From the NCBI GenBank assembly GCA_033065855.1, contig JAVXUO010002032.1:62001-126000 (forward strand): a DNA stretch of 64,000 nucleotides, given 5' to 3'. The stretch comes from Escallonia rubra. Its lineage: Eukaryota > Streptophyta > Magnoliopsida > Escalloniales > Escalloniaceae. A program made the translations under genes and the position numbers. The notes beneath the pieces were generated by a model, which ran no database searches, was not told where the DNA came from, and was given only the letters and a program-made list of their open reading frames with translations. This document shows, piece after piece, positions 22,665 to 34,135 of the stretch. The first letter of the stretch is position 1. The number at the start of each line of letters is the position of its first letter.

Positions 22665-22847
22665 GTACTTTACATCAAATGATGTAGTTTTTGTAACTGC
22701 AGTATAACATCTATAACAATGATTTTGCATGTTACTTTTTTCAAGCACATATACGTTCATTCGACATAGCCTGAAAAGCTGACTTTAGGGTTAGAGGCCC
22801 ATCAGCCTATTATCCTCTTTAAAAAAAAAAAAAAAATCCTAAACTAT

Positions 22848-22855
22848 TATCTTCG
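22848..22855. other. Empty target site of the 245-bp MITE found at 60631
   Basis: TATTATCTTCGGTCCCTAGG here matches the two flanks of the copy-2 MITE joined together. It shows the pre-insertion site in copy 1. Confidence 0.75.
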
Positions 22856-24705
22856 GTCCCTAGGCCATCTCTGGAGAGAACCACTCAAAAAGTTATGTCC
22901 TAATGCCAGTAAACACGTTGCGACATGTGACAAGCATCTACAGAGAAGTGTAACTATAGTGAAAGCTGATCTTTTCTATGACTGTCCAGTACGGTCTTGA
23001 AATTTTAATTTCTTATTTTTTATTTTTTTGAAATATGACCAAAGAATATAGGATAGGCTCATTACATCCTCCTTTATTTTGTTGCTTCAACCGTCTAGTC
23101 ACGATAATGCGTTTGGACAGGCATATTAATTTATCCTGTATTTCGAGATCCCGAGATGTAAACAATTCACTGTCTCAAAAAAAATAATAACAAAAAAAAA
23201 AAAGGGTCCATATTGTCTGTGTATTTTTACGTTATCATATCATGAAAAACATAAAAAGAAAACCTAAAAGAGAAAAGGGATCATCTCAGTGCCTATAATA
23301 TTTTTCTAGGATGGGTATAAGAACTAGGTAGAGGGAGGGAGGAATGCAGAGAGAGAGAGAGACAGAGAAAAAAAATGCATGATCTAAAGGGTTAGACCAA
23401 TCACATAAAAAAAAATAAACAGATATAAAAACCTTTAAATCCTCTGCAAAAGTCTAATCGCCACTTAAAATACCCCATCCAAACACACTTTCAGTGATCC
23501 CGAGCAATGACATTATATAAGTGCATGAATGTCCCTCAAAATTATATATATCGCCTCACCTCTCATCTCTATAATCCCAACATCTACACCCTTATCTATT
23601 TGAGACGAGCAAATAAATCCACCCTTCAGCTAGTTCTTTAAAAACAAATTGGGTATAAGCACGTCCTGTACTTAGTTGCACGGAGCGTGGGTAGGAGCGG
23701 GAGGGGGTGCAAGGTTTTGGGAAAATGTTAGTTTAAGTAGTGGGGTGGGGAGCGAATGCAAGGCTCAGAAGTGAGGCCCCACACCGGGAGGTCTTTAGAA
23801 CTCCATATGACTAAGTAACACTATGTGATACAAGGAGGACATAAAGTACTTGCCACTAGTTTGATTATATGTTGTGAAGAATACCTTTGCTCCTGACTAT
23901 GAAATCGAAACCATCTTATGTAAGGCTCCTCAAAAACATTGAAAATTACCATCATCATCTATGCCTTCTCCCAAAACATTTGGGAATGCTATATCAATTT
24001 ACTTGATAGAATTTCAGAATAAAGTCTTGGAACTTTTTCCAATCCCATAAAGCAGATCCCATCAAGCCTCATATTAATTTTGAAAGAGACAAATGTCCAT
24101 ACAGTCCCTGAATGTTAGCCGATCTATACATTAATCCCTCAAAAATAATTTTTCCGCAGTTATAGTCCTTTATCTTAAACCGTTTGCCCAATCAGTCCTT
24201 TTCCCCATTTCCATCAAAATTTGGTCGACAGTGGCCTGCATAGCAGGGGCGCCAAGAGTTATTTCTCAAGAAGCGGAAGCTCTCTGAACTGTTAATGTAT
24301 TGCTGGATTAGTCCCTGAATTAAGTTTTGTACTCTTGGTCCTTTAACATTGCATTTTTAGCGGCTTCATCCTTTTGGTCACTTCAGTCAGGTCTCGGACG
24401 TTGATGAACAAAGGTGATTTATGCCCCATCAATAAGTGGGCACCATGACTATCGACTTTTAGTTAATAACCACCAACCTCTATACAAGGTCTCTTCGTCC
24501 TTGCTATGCACCATCAAAACCCCTCCCCTGCCACCAACACAACCAACACCGTACCACCTCTTCCTTCCGTACAACTACGACATTCAATGTATATCCAAAA
24601 CGTAAATTGAATAAACCGATTGAAAATCCTACATGACAACCACCCTCCCATTAGAACTACCAAGATCCGTGCTATAATACACACCCCACATAGCCACCAC
24701 ATCAG

Positions 24706-24852
24706 AGGTGATGTGTGTGTGCGCATGTGCATGCGCGTGTTTGTTACTCTATGCGCGAGTCTCTGAATCTGTGTATCAGTGCGCCTGTGTGTGTGTGTCG
24801 TGTGACTGTATGTATGCTCACGCATCTGTTGTGTGTATGTGTGTGTGTTACG
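24706..24852. repeat. GT/GC alternating tract
   Basis: About 150 bp dominated by GTGTGTG and GCGC steps, a purine-pyrimidine alternation compatible with Z-DNA. It produces long Cys-rich or His-rich frames that are artefacts. It is not seen at the matching place in copy 2. Confidence 0.75.
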
Positions 24853-25206
24853 AAAAAAACAAGGAGAAAAAAATGGGGGCTTGGATTGCACGCTGGTATA
24901 CCCGGCCCAAGTGGGAAATGGTGACCCGATTGCGGATGATGTACGCAGCATTTCTTCCACTCTTGTAAAGGGCAAATTTCATTTCATGTACATCGGAGCA
25001 ACATAATCGGTGCGCCACTCTCATTGTTTACTGACACACAAAAGCAAATCGAGCAAAACCCCTAACTTGGTAACTCTTGACCCATCGAAATGGAACCCGC
25101 AACAGGCATACAACATTTGATTGATGGTAACCAACAACGTAGGAGAAGTGTAATCCGTGTATAACATCATGCAATAGCAATACCATGAGTGTTAATCAGA
25201 GTAACT

Positions 25207-25510
25207 CACCTCAGTCACTTGTATGAGTGATCAGTAAACCCGTTGAAGTCCAAACAGAATGAGAGAGAAACCATACAGAACCTCACGGATGTAGATGTAT
25301 CGTGTCGTGGACGCTGGAGGGCAAACTATTAAACCCGTCCGTTTCCATCTTCGAGGCTACTCCTTCGGTTCTCCCCGCCTTTTTAAGGATAGCATCGTCA
25401 TTTGAAACGTGTCCCACTTCTGCAGTTCTCCCCGCCTTTTTAAGGACAACATCGTCAATTGCAGGTGAATATACCACTACTTTCATGGCCTCACCCTCAA
25501 TTATTTCAAC
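25207..25510 (-). other. Exon-like segment with duplicated LKKAGRT peptide
   Basis: A minus-strand frame (25283-25486) encodes 67 residues, MKVVVYSPAIDDVVLKKAGR and onward. A 19-residue unit (DDVVLKKAGRTAEVGHVSN, then DDAILKKAGRTEGVASKME) occurs twice, a 57-bp DNA tandem repeat. Below it lies a splice-donor-like GACTGAG|GTGAGTT ending an exon at about 25208. The segment sits about 2.7 kb upstream of HSP70-B1 in the same direction and recurs, degraded, at 63830-64000. It could be a leader exon of B1 or part of another gene; I do not recognise the protein. Confidence 0.4.
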
Positions 25511-25529
25511 ATGCTACAGATTAATTTAA

Positions 25530-28500
25530 AGGAGAGAGAACTTAAAAGTCAAAGAATGCAAGCTCTCACTAGCAGTCATTATCTATGAGAGAAATGCCCT
25601 TACCGTTCAGCACAAAACTTGCAAATGTTCACGGATGATTACATGTGATACAATAACGGGTGCGATACAGAGTTCGTACCTGAAAAAAAATCTCCTTCTA
25701 CTGCTCAAAATAGAGAGCTCTTCTCAGTTCAAAGATAATCGTGTACGCTTAGACACAAACGTAAGATGAGAAAAATAACGTGGACAACTGTATAGAGTAC
25801 GTAACCTATCTTAATGAAAAAAACTAATTAGGGAAGGATATGATTGTCATTGGAATAATTAACTGACGGCAAAATCGAAAATGATTATAAAATTAATAAT
25901 AATATTTATGAAAGGGTATGATTGTTATTGAAGTGATTAACGAAGGGTAAAAACGGAATAAAATGATTTACAAGATTCATATTTTTATAGGTAGTACAGA
26001 AGATAAATTGAAAAAAAAAAAGTTTGCTAATCTACTCCTCTATTGGTCCCATAAACCCCAAAAGATTGGATAAATGGCAAAGGCTTGATGGATATAACCC
26101 AAGGTCACTGGTTTGATTTTTATACTGATGGGCCATATAAAATTACATTTCTAATCATAATAAACAAATATGAAAATAAATAAAAATAGGCCCGTAAATA
26201 TTTGGATTGCATTTTGATCTCAACTCGACCTGGATCCACTCTTGCTATAAGGGGATAAGATAAATAATATTATATTTGCTGTTATGATTATCCAATTATT
26301 TTGTGATTAGATATGAATATAGACAAATTCGGTTAACAAAAAATTCAATCATTACGCATAATGTACAGTTGACGCTTAGTTATAGTCAATAGACTAATAA
26401 TCTCTGGCATGTAATAATTTTGTTAAGTACCAATTTAGTTAATCGAGGTATATATATATATATATATTGATACTTCATAAATAACAAATTTTAGAAAATC
26501 TCATATGCTATTGCTAATTATAAGAGAAAAATTGCGTACACATTTTATCTTATTTTACATTAATACATGACCTTTAAAATCGTATCAATAAACTTTTCTT
26601 TTCTTGTCTAAGCTAATTATCTAATAAGAAAAAAAGAAAACAAAAGTAAAACACGTGACTAGAAAAATGATATACAAACTATAGAAGTCCTCGTTTTCAT
26701 GTTAACTAGCTTTCCCCCGATGCAATGTATCGACGATTTTTATAAAATCGCAGCATAGCGTAAAAAATGTAAATTAGGAAGAAAAACAAAGTAGACAGAA
26801 CAAAAAAAATAATGAGTGGGGTGGAGATAAGTAACATCCTTTGAGGTTTCCTTCAAATTCTTTTCTCATTAAATGAAACATTAGTTTTTAGCTCTTTAGT
26901 GAAAAAGAATATAATTTTTTAGCCTTACATATAATAGCTTGGGAACGCTGTAGATATTAGCAAATTATCATCTGCTAAAAGTTAAGGTTTAAGATAGTAT
27001 CAATAAACAGAAAAGATTCAAACACCATCTTTTGTTACAAAATCATGAGAGATTCGTACCTTGTTTTTTTAAGACAGAGTTGTGTGGAATTTACATGGAA
27101 TTATTTATTTATTGTCTGTATATAGTCCAAAACTTCCTCAAACCATTTAGCGACGATTTTTTTGTCACAAATCTCATTTACTTTAGTACTATTGTTATCA
27201 AATTGGTGGGAATTCCATTACGAACTTTTAGTGATAAACACTCATTGCTTCAAATGAAGGTCGGAGGACGTTGCAAAGCAAACAAATCTCCATTGGTGAG
27301 AGAGAGCGCTACTAATACGTTGGACAAAATGGTTATTTACGGTTATGGAAGTATCTTAATTGAGAAAACAAGTATCTAATCTAACTAATTTAAAGAAGAG
27401 AAGTTAAAGAGGGAAAGACAAAAACAACGTCATAAAGAAAATTGCTAGTTCAGGAAGGACACTTTAGCAAACTATCGTTGTGTAAAGTAACAAAATTGCA
27501 CAAAGACCAGTACTATAGATCTTACAAAGCTTTCATCAATACCAGTCAAATATTACACCAGGTCAAACCCCACATCGGGCCACCAAAAAGGCGAAAAGAA
27601 AGGCAAATAGTAATTTTCCAGGCCTTGGTCTCCGTCAACATCCTTAAGGACTTGTGAAGAATGAAAGTTCTAATGCTCAAAAGAGTAAACAACATTGATC
27701 ACAACCCAAAGAAAAATATATGATAGTCAATGAGTTTAGGAGGAAAGAGTGCTTAGAATTCAAGTAAAACCTTCCTTTGATACTAGCCCATAATCCCGTG
27801 TCAAACATGGGACGATTTATTAATAGTAATTTATTTTAGTAGCTTTGAAATGTATAACAAAAATATTACACAATTTTATAAATTTATAGTCATTTCATCA
27901 TAGATAGTTACTTTATTTTGTGGCTTGAACTTTCTTGTAATAAAATAAATTAACTCTTCTGGTAAAATATCAATAAGCAATGTCTTTGTACATATTGCTA
28001 ATTCCAATAAGTTTTATTTTCGGATATAATAAGTTTTTCAATTTAAGTTTTAGTCTACATTCATCACAACATAACTATTATCTTTTTCGATTTTATATAC
28101 AATCCTATATATTCAAAATCATAAAAGTTAACATAAAATCATAAATGGTATATTGCTAATGTAGAATTTAGAATGTTAAGAGTTCAATTACTCACATTAA
28201 AAAATACCATAGAAAAAAATTGGTTCACAACTTTTCCAACATAAAATTAGTTGAATGTAAGGAATGCTCACATAATTAAGGTATTAAATTTACAATATTT
28301 TTTTTAGTATATATCATACAGAATTTGCATATTATGGTATTTTACCTTTAACCAATGCGACTAAATAGGATAGCGAAAACCTTAGAGTAAGAAAACTATT
28401 GACCAAAATTTTTAACCAACATATTAACCAAGTTAAATTCATATTTGAATTTACAGAAAACTTAAATATAAATTTGAAATAGTACCTAATTTTTCTTATT

Positions 28501-29580
28501 AAATCTCTTAAATATTTTTTGTTTTACAGGTTAATATTTCGTGTTAGAGAGCTTTTTCTATATATAACATTCAAATAAATTCATAATAGGTTACTATATT
28601 GGTTAGAAAATTTTGAATGTTTCGAATTGATTTTCGAATTGCACAAGGCTTATTGTTTTAATGTTTACTATATCCGGCGATTTAATTAATTGCAAAATTA
28701 AGGACCTCGTACAAAATAATGTTTGGAGATCTTTAGCAACATTAATATGTTTAATATTAGCTTTTATAACTCTTATTATATTAGAAATACGATGCAATGA
28801 GGTGTCATGAGCTATCATTGTATTATTTCTCACCTCAATTATTAGATATTATAGCTCAGGATCTCGAGTTAAGCTCGATTAAGTTTATAAAATATTTTAA
28901 AATGTTACAAAAAGTGTATCAATGCATACCACATATCAAGAAACAAAAAAAAGATTAACATCTTATGGGGAAAAAATCTACTTTTTCTAAAACTATAATT
29001 TTTGGTAATAAAATTTTTAATACTTTATTTGTAACAGGTTCAAGTAACTTGTCAACACTATATTATTATTAAGTTCTTTTAGTAGTCCAACCTATAACCT
29101 TTCAAAACCAAGTTTCTTAACTTGAAAAGTTAGGTTAAGAGTTCTTTATCTTTGAAATCGTAAATGACATAGTTCATTCTAATCTTCTTTATAAATCATT
29201 GTTTCAAAAAATCACAGCAGAATATTTTTTTTGTCTCATACACATTTAAAATTGCAGTATTAACTAGATAGTCATGTAGTTGTTACTAAATATTTGTATA
29301 CGTGTACTTGTTTGCTTTAGTTCCTCTGAACTATAAGTTTAAAGAAAAATGAGTAGATTGTGTTACAGTGTCGTCTCTAGATTTTTGCATTATTTAAGTT
29401 TTTTTTAACATCGTCAAGCGGTGCTATAACACAATTTATCATTGTTCTTTCAACTTACAGTTCGAAGGAACTAAAGTAAACATATATGCATATGCAAGAA
29501 TTGTATGACAATCTAATCAAGGTTTTAATAGTCAAAATCAAAGCTTAATACGTAAATATATAGCTAAGAAAGAAACTTAA
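25530..29580. other. AT-rich intergenic, no gene recognised
   Basis: Strongly AT-rich. The longest frame (27032-27379 plus, 115 codons) has no domain, no intron support and unremarkable codon use, so I do not call it a gene. A short (TA)n run lies at 26449-26468. Candidate splice-like signals near 25606 and 25681 are too weak to build a model. Confidence 0.5.
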
Positions 29581-29833
29581 CTTATGGTTTGGTGAAACTG
29601 TCTATTTTTAAGTTTACCACTAAGAAATAAAAACGGCTTTGGCCTCAATGTGAAACTTTCTATTTTTAAGTTCAAATGTGTCATGCCCAAACGATTTGGA
29701 TTTGGTGGCTGGCAGACAAATGCCTAAAAATAGAAATGCACTATTCTTTGAAGGTATTATTCTGAAGGTTAGACAATGAAATGTGAACATCCATATATAG
29801 CTTAAATATATAGTAATTTAAGAATATATATAT

Positions 29834-29966
29834 GGGAGCTGATCCGTTGCTAGCGCTAGCAGAGTTGCTAGCGCTGTTTTACCGTCCGCTATATAGTATA
29901 GCGGACGATAATTTCCGTCCGCTATACTATATAGCGGAGCTGCTAGCGCTAGCAATGGATCACGAT

Positions 29967-29968
<2 letters not shown>
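29834..29968. mobile_element. Hairpin-rich MITE, ~135 bp
   Basis: The left arm GATCCGTTGCTAGCGCTAGC and the right arm are inverted copies. Inside, the palindrome CGTCCGCTATA...TATAGCGGACG appears, followed by a second near-identical hairpin. TATATAT lies on both sides, so a TA-type target duplication is possible. The superfamily is not determined. Confidence 0.6.

Positions 29969-30042
<74 letters not shown>
29969..30042. repeat. (TA)n-(GA)n compound microsatellite
   Basis: About 37 bp of TA followed directly by about 37 bp of GA, adjacent to the hairpin MITE. Confidence 0.95.
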
Positions 30043-30045
<3 letters not shown>

Positions 30046-30550
30046 ATACTTGTTCTCCAAACATGGCAAAACATAAAGAATTCTAGATTAAATTCAGTGA
30101 CCTAGCACCTTCTAGATTAGTGACGAGCTTGACGAGCATTGTGCATATAGCTGGACTGTTTTGTTTCTATATTCAGGAGCCACAATCCCGATCATGGAAA
30201 ATTAGTATTTAAGCTTCAGCAGTGTCATTAGAGACTGGCTTCAGTGGCAACTCGAGTGCTTTCAACTACATCTTCAAACTCCAAATATAGGTGTGAAGCT
30301 GAAATTACATAACAAATTAGCGAGATAAATGAATTCCAATAATATCGAGCGTACAAGTGATCTGAAAGTTAAAAAGTAATCAGACTAAGTAGTGCCATAT
30401 TTGATTAAAAATATATTAACCAGCCTTACCACATAAAATAATGTCCGTTGGACTAACTTCTTATCACTACCACCAACCTTGAAACCTGCAGTTTTAACCC
30501 CTAACCACACCTCAAAGATGTATCACCTTAGGAGATAACGAAGATCATGC

Positions 30551-30654
30551 AAGTACTTTCGAGTTCCTTCCTCTTGTAATTGAACTCGTCCGCTTCTGCA
30601 AACGGGTTCTACCCAACTAGTAGACGGCTTGAACAACTGCATCCTGAATCTGTT
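30551..30654 (-). pseudogene. HSP70 C-terminal relic (copy in block X2)
   Basis: Corresponds to the B1 lid segment ([15 protein letters not shown] ... NYKRKELES). Here the Trp codon of IYWLD is TAG, and a one-base deletion follows. Homology stops at 30650, next to TGTTGGAGTCGAC, as in X1. So the truncation predates the duplication of the block. Confidence 0.82.
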
Positions 30655-31114
30655 GGAGTCGACAGGTCCGTCCGATCCAATTAAGCTGCCCAACGCATCA
30701 TAGTCATTTTGGCTACTTATTTGACTTAGATATTAATTAATTAAATTGGTTAAATAATATTATGTGCCTATTTTATTTTAGCATGTAATACACTAATTAC
30801 TTATGGTTTATAAGAGACTTAATCTCTTAACCTTGATAGATATTTGAGATTTGACAAGTTTAGGTTGATCACACTGCTCTTTCTATATATAGCTCTTTTC
30901 TTGGAGGTTACGGTATCATAATTTTGGCTTGCTTCCTAGAGTAGTAAGAAAATACACAAGTCTATTTCATCATTAAGAATAAAGGATAGTAGTGAAGATC
31001 ACTGCCAAAGGGACACGTTCGCTTCCACATCTTCGCGTTCTTATGGTAATCTATGGCTTCTTTCGATTTCGGTGAGTTTGCCACAATCTTGTTGTTCTTT
31101 TGTTTATGCTATTG

Positions 31115-31119
31115 TAAGA
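31115..31119. repeat. Target-site duplication TAAGA, left
   Basis: Pairs with TAAAA at 34572-34576 (one mismatch). The empty site in X1 (17044-17048) is TAAGA. Confidence 0.75.
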
Positions 31120-31688
31120 TGTTACAAAATTACTCTGGATAAATATATATTGAACACGATAACCAAACAAGAGAAAACAAGAAAAACTGAGAGAACTCAA
31201 ATTTACTTTGCACAAGTCAGATTTACAACACTCTCTCACGTGTATCTCTCAATTGTTTTCTTACTCAAAAAATGACTCTTCTCTCTTGGCCTACTCAAAG
31301 AAGGACTCTTCTCTCTTGACTTTGCCTACTCAAAGAAGGACTCTTCTCTCTTGGCCTACTCAAAGAAGGACTCTTCTCTCTTGTTTTCCTACTCAAAGAA
31401 GGACTCTTCTCTCTTGACTTTGCCTACTCAAAGAAGGACTCTTCTCTCTTGGCCTACTCAAAGAAGGACTCTTCTCTCTTGCCCGGCTCTTCTCTTTTGG
31501 CCTACTCAAAGAAGGACTCTTCTCTCTTGCCCTTAAACACAATACAAGACACCTTACTTATACTTGGAGAAAGCAGTGATCTTTTCTCTCCAAGCAATGT
31601 GGGACAAGATGTCTTATATACTAAGAACCAAGTTACAACCTTCTTTGAGTAACCGATGTGGGACATAAATACAAGACATATATCAACA
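31120..31688 (-). repeat. 3' LTR of the gag-protease element (569 bp, 8-unit minisatellite)
   Basis: Contains eight copies of a ~30-bp unit around CTACTCAAAGAAGGACTCTT from about 31260 to 31540. The other LTR has four. LTRs are identical at insertion, so the array has changed in number since. Confidence 0.88.
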
Positions 31689-31811
31689 ATCTCCACCTTG
31701 GCTTGTATTAACAAACCATTCCATGAGAAAAGTGTAATATGTCTTCAGTACCTTCTTCAAGTACTCCACCTTGCATCCCCTTTAAAGGTAGGGATGCACT
31801 CCACCTTGAGC

Positions 31812-32555
31812 TCAGCAAGAAAGAAGATGAATCAAGCTCAAGCAATGCTTGAACTTCTCTGTCGTGACTATCTTCATGCGCATATCAACTGCGTAGGTCC
31901 TCGGCCCTATCTGCCTCTCACCATAGTATAACGTCGATCCCTTGTCCAGCTGTAACACTGTAATCCCCTTACGTGTGTCAGCCCCATCCTTGGACACCAA
32001 CGGGAACATCCACTCCGCCATCATCATCACCCTGCAATATGGATTAAGCGTAGCGCTCGACTTCTCCATGAAGTCCATCCCAAGCACCACCCCAAGCTCA
32101 TCCATGTCGATGATGTTGAAGTTGAAGTCGGCCTTCCTTGTCCATCCGCTGATCCTCAAATTGACGTTCTTGACGATTCCCTTCGTCGGTCACTCCTCGG
32201 CATTCACGGTCGTGAACCAACTCCCATCCTTGGTTGGTTTTAGCCCCAGCCACTCGGCAACCCTCGGACTCATGAAGTTGTGGGTGGCCCCAGTATCCAC
32301 AAGTGCTTCTTGAGTCTTTCCTGCAACATCCACCGTTGCGTAGAGCAAACCTCTTTTCTTTTTGCTCTTCCTCTTCTTGGCAGTTTCTTCCTTCGACTTC
32401 TGCACGAATGCAGTGACTATCTGCAATGCCCCCATGGGTGCCTCCCTATCGCTGTTGGAAGAATTCCTCTTGCTGCCTTTGTGCTTTTCGAGGAACGTAA
32501 TCATCTTGCCCTTCTATGGGCAATCCCTTCTGTAATGTGGACCTGTACAGTAGAA
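31812..32555 (-). pseudogene. Zinc knuckle and retropepsin-like protease region
   Basis: This is in the same reading frame as gag but beyond its stop. FYCTGPHYRRDCP is a CCHC zinc knuckle whose first Cys codon has become TGA (32556-32558); a TAG follows after DCP. ALVDTGATHNFMSPRVAEWL is the protease active site (DTGA), and VVLGMDFMEKSSATLNPYCR is the downstream retropepsin strand motif (G-DFL). An in-frame TGA at 32190 separates the two halves. The frame ends at 31812 with no reverse transcriptase after it. Confidence 0.82.
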
Positions 32556-33992
32556 TCATCCTCCTCTAGGCCCCACATGAGCCTTATGGTCACAAGAGTC
32601 ACCCTGCTTGCAACTTCCCTCGTGCTTCTTCTCCTTCTTGTGATGGCGGCAACGTCCCTCGTCCTCACTCTGCTCATCATCGGTTGCCTTGGGTAAGCCA
32701 CTCTTCGACATATCGTCTCCCCCATCTTTGGCACGCTCGTGCCATGGAGATCTCGGCCTCTCACCTTGCTTGAAGTCTTCCAACCTCTCGACAATCGCCA
32801 CGGCAGAAGCCAAGTCATGAGATTCCCTTCGCCGCAACTCGGTGGCAACCCATTGCTGCAACCCGTCAACAAAAAAGCATGGTCGCTGCCTCTTGGACAT
32901 CTCCGGTATTTCGAGCATCAAAGCCGAGTACTCTTTCATATACTCGCGGATGCTCCCTTCTGCCTCAGCCGTCAAAGGTTTATCATCGACGCTATCTGGA
33001 TAGAACTGCCTTTGTAGTTCACACTTGAACTTCTCCCACGTTTTGACATTGCACCCATTGGTATAGCGATGCCTCCACCATAAGGCAGTTGTATCCGTAA
33101 GGTACACGACTGCCATTTGCACCTTCTCTTCCTCGTCGTCAAAGTCGAGGGCTTCAAAGTACCGCTTCAAGTGCCAAAAGAAGTTATCCACTTGCCTCGC
33201 CTGTCTCGCTCCATCTTGCGTTCTCGACTCCGGCATTTTCTTTTTCCTTGGCTGCACCGCGATACGCCCATGCCTCATAGCTCTTGTAAGCTCATTCTTA
33301 CAAGTAACTAGTTCTTCTTGGAGCTTCGTGACTTGTCCCTTGAGGTCCTTGCACTGTTGCACCTCCCACTTGGTGAAATGGGTGACCCTCTCCTCGATCA
33401 AATCATCTAGCTCCTCCGCAAACACATCGACTTTCAGTTCCAGCATAGTTAATCGGTTGTCTACCTCTAAGTCATCTAATCTATTAAAGATTAGGTCCAC
33501 CTGACTTGCGACAGTCCGCTGCACCTTCTCCTCGTTAATGTCTAGGGCTTCAAAGTACCGCTCCAAGTGCCAAAATAAGTTATCCACCTGCCTCGCCTCT
33601 CTCGCTCCATCTTGCGTTCTCGGCTCTGGCATTTTCTTTTTCCTTGGCTGCACCGCGATACACCCCTGCCTCGTAGCTCTTGTAAGCTCCCTCTTACAAG
33701 CATCTAGTTCTTCTTGGAGCTCCATGACTTGTCCCTTAAGGTCCTTGCACCGTTGCACCTCCCGTTTGGTGACATGGGCGACCCTCTCCTCGATCAAGTC
33801 ATCTAGCTCATCCGCGAACACATCGACTTTCGATTCTGGCACAGCTAGTTGACTATCTACCTCCAAGTCATCTAATCTATTGAAGATTAGCTCCACCTGA
33901 CTTGCGACAGTCCGCTGCAAGCGCTCTCCAAGTGCCTTGAGCTCGCTCCTCATGCGTGCTTTGGCATCCCCTGTCGCACTGCTCAAATGCAT
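32556..33992 (-). CDS. Retrotransposon Gag protein (Gypsy-type), 478 residues, internally duplicated
   Basis: Structural Gag of the LTR element, which would form the virus-like particle. Residues about 290-370 hold the Gag core (FFWHLKRYFEAL, ALWWRHRYTNGC, WEKFKCELQRQFYPD). Before it, a coiled-coil-like, charged region is duplicated: RTVASQVELIFNRLDDLEVD at about residue 27 recurs as RTVASQVDLIFNRLDDLEVD at about residue 159, a 132-residue (396-bp) period. The duplicate also includes a partial Gag start (LFWHLERYFEALDINEEKVQ), so the first copy is cut short. The C-terminus is basic and Lys/His-rich (HHKKEKKHEG), leading into the zinc knuckle. The frame is open, but the polyprotein is broken just downstream. 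Confidence 0.78.
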   Translation of the reverse strand: MHLSSATGDAKARMRSELKALGERLQRTVASQVELIFNRLDDLEVDSQLAVPESKVDVFADELDDLIEERVAHVTKREVQRCKDLKGQVMELQEELDACKRELTRATRQGCIAVQPRKKKMPEPRTQDGAREARQVDNLFWHLERYFEALDINEEKVQRTVASQVDLIFNRLDDLEVDNRLTMLELKVDVFAEELDDLIEERVTHFTKWEVQQCKDLKGQVTKLQEELVTCKNELTRAMRHGRIAVQPRKKKMPESRTQDGARQARQVDNFFWHLKRYFEALDFDDEEEKVQMAVVYLTDTTALWWRHRYTNGCNVKTWEKFKCELQRQFYPDSVDDKPLTAEAEGSIREYMKEYSALMLEIPEMSKRQRPCFFVDGLQQWVATELRRRESHDLASAVAIVERLEDFKQGERPRSPWHERAKDGGDDMSKSGLPKATDDEQSEDEGRCRHHKKEKKHEGSCKQGDSCDHKAHVGPRGG

Positions 33993-34120
33993 TACCGTGC
34001 TCTGCCATATGCCAAAATTTGTCTTTCCATCGAATTGTCACAGGCATACTTCATGGTCGTGTTGTCTACATATTTATCCTCTCAAATCGATTTCAATTTT
34101 GGCAAAAAAATAAACCTGAA

Positions 34121-34135
34121 AGCTCTGATACCACT
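34121..34135 (-). other. Primer-binding site for initiator tRNA-Met
   Basis: Minus strand AGTGGTATCAGAGCTTT directly follows the 5' LTR. TGGTATCAGAGC is the standard plant retrotransposon site complementary to the 3' end of initiator tRNA-Met. Confidence 0.88.

Larger units (their letters stand above)
22665..25206. other. Upstream region of HSP70-B1, no gene recognised
   Basis: This region is repeated in copy 2 (60444-63835), interrupted there by extra insertions. Both copies keep anchors such as GAACTCCATA, CACGTTGCGA and CAAACACACTTTCAGT. A GT-rich purine-pyrimidine stretch lies at 24706-24852. Phrases such as AGTCCCTGAAT recur near 24100-24330 and may be a decayed transposon. A small poly-A run is at 22822-22836. 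Confidence 0.55.
30070..31119. repeat. Second copy of block X (X2), left part
   Basis: It aligns with 15690-17048: shared TGACGAGCTTGA...GCATTGTGCATA, an HSP70 relic, the TGTTGGA LTR-like start and leader-like DNA. It lacks the LINE fragment of X1. A gag-protease LTR element interrupts it at 31120. Confidence 0.7.

Noticed and set aside
24708..24968. Cys-rich peptide frame that looks like a small secreted protein
   Set aside because: It arises from a GT/GC alternating repeat, and both strands give similar low-complexity peptides.
27032..27379. 115-codon frame in the AT-rich spacer
   Set aside because: No family resemblance. Length is within chance for such a window.
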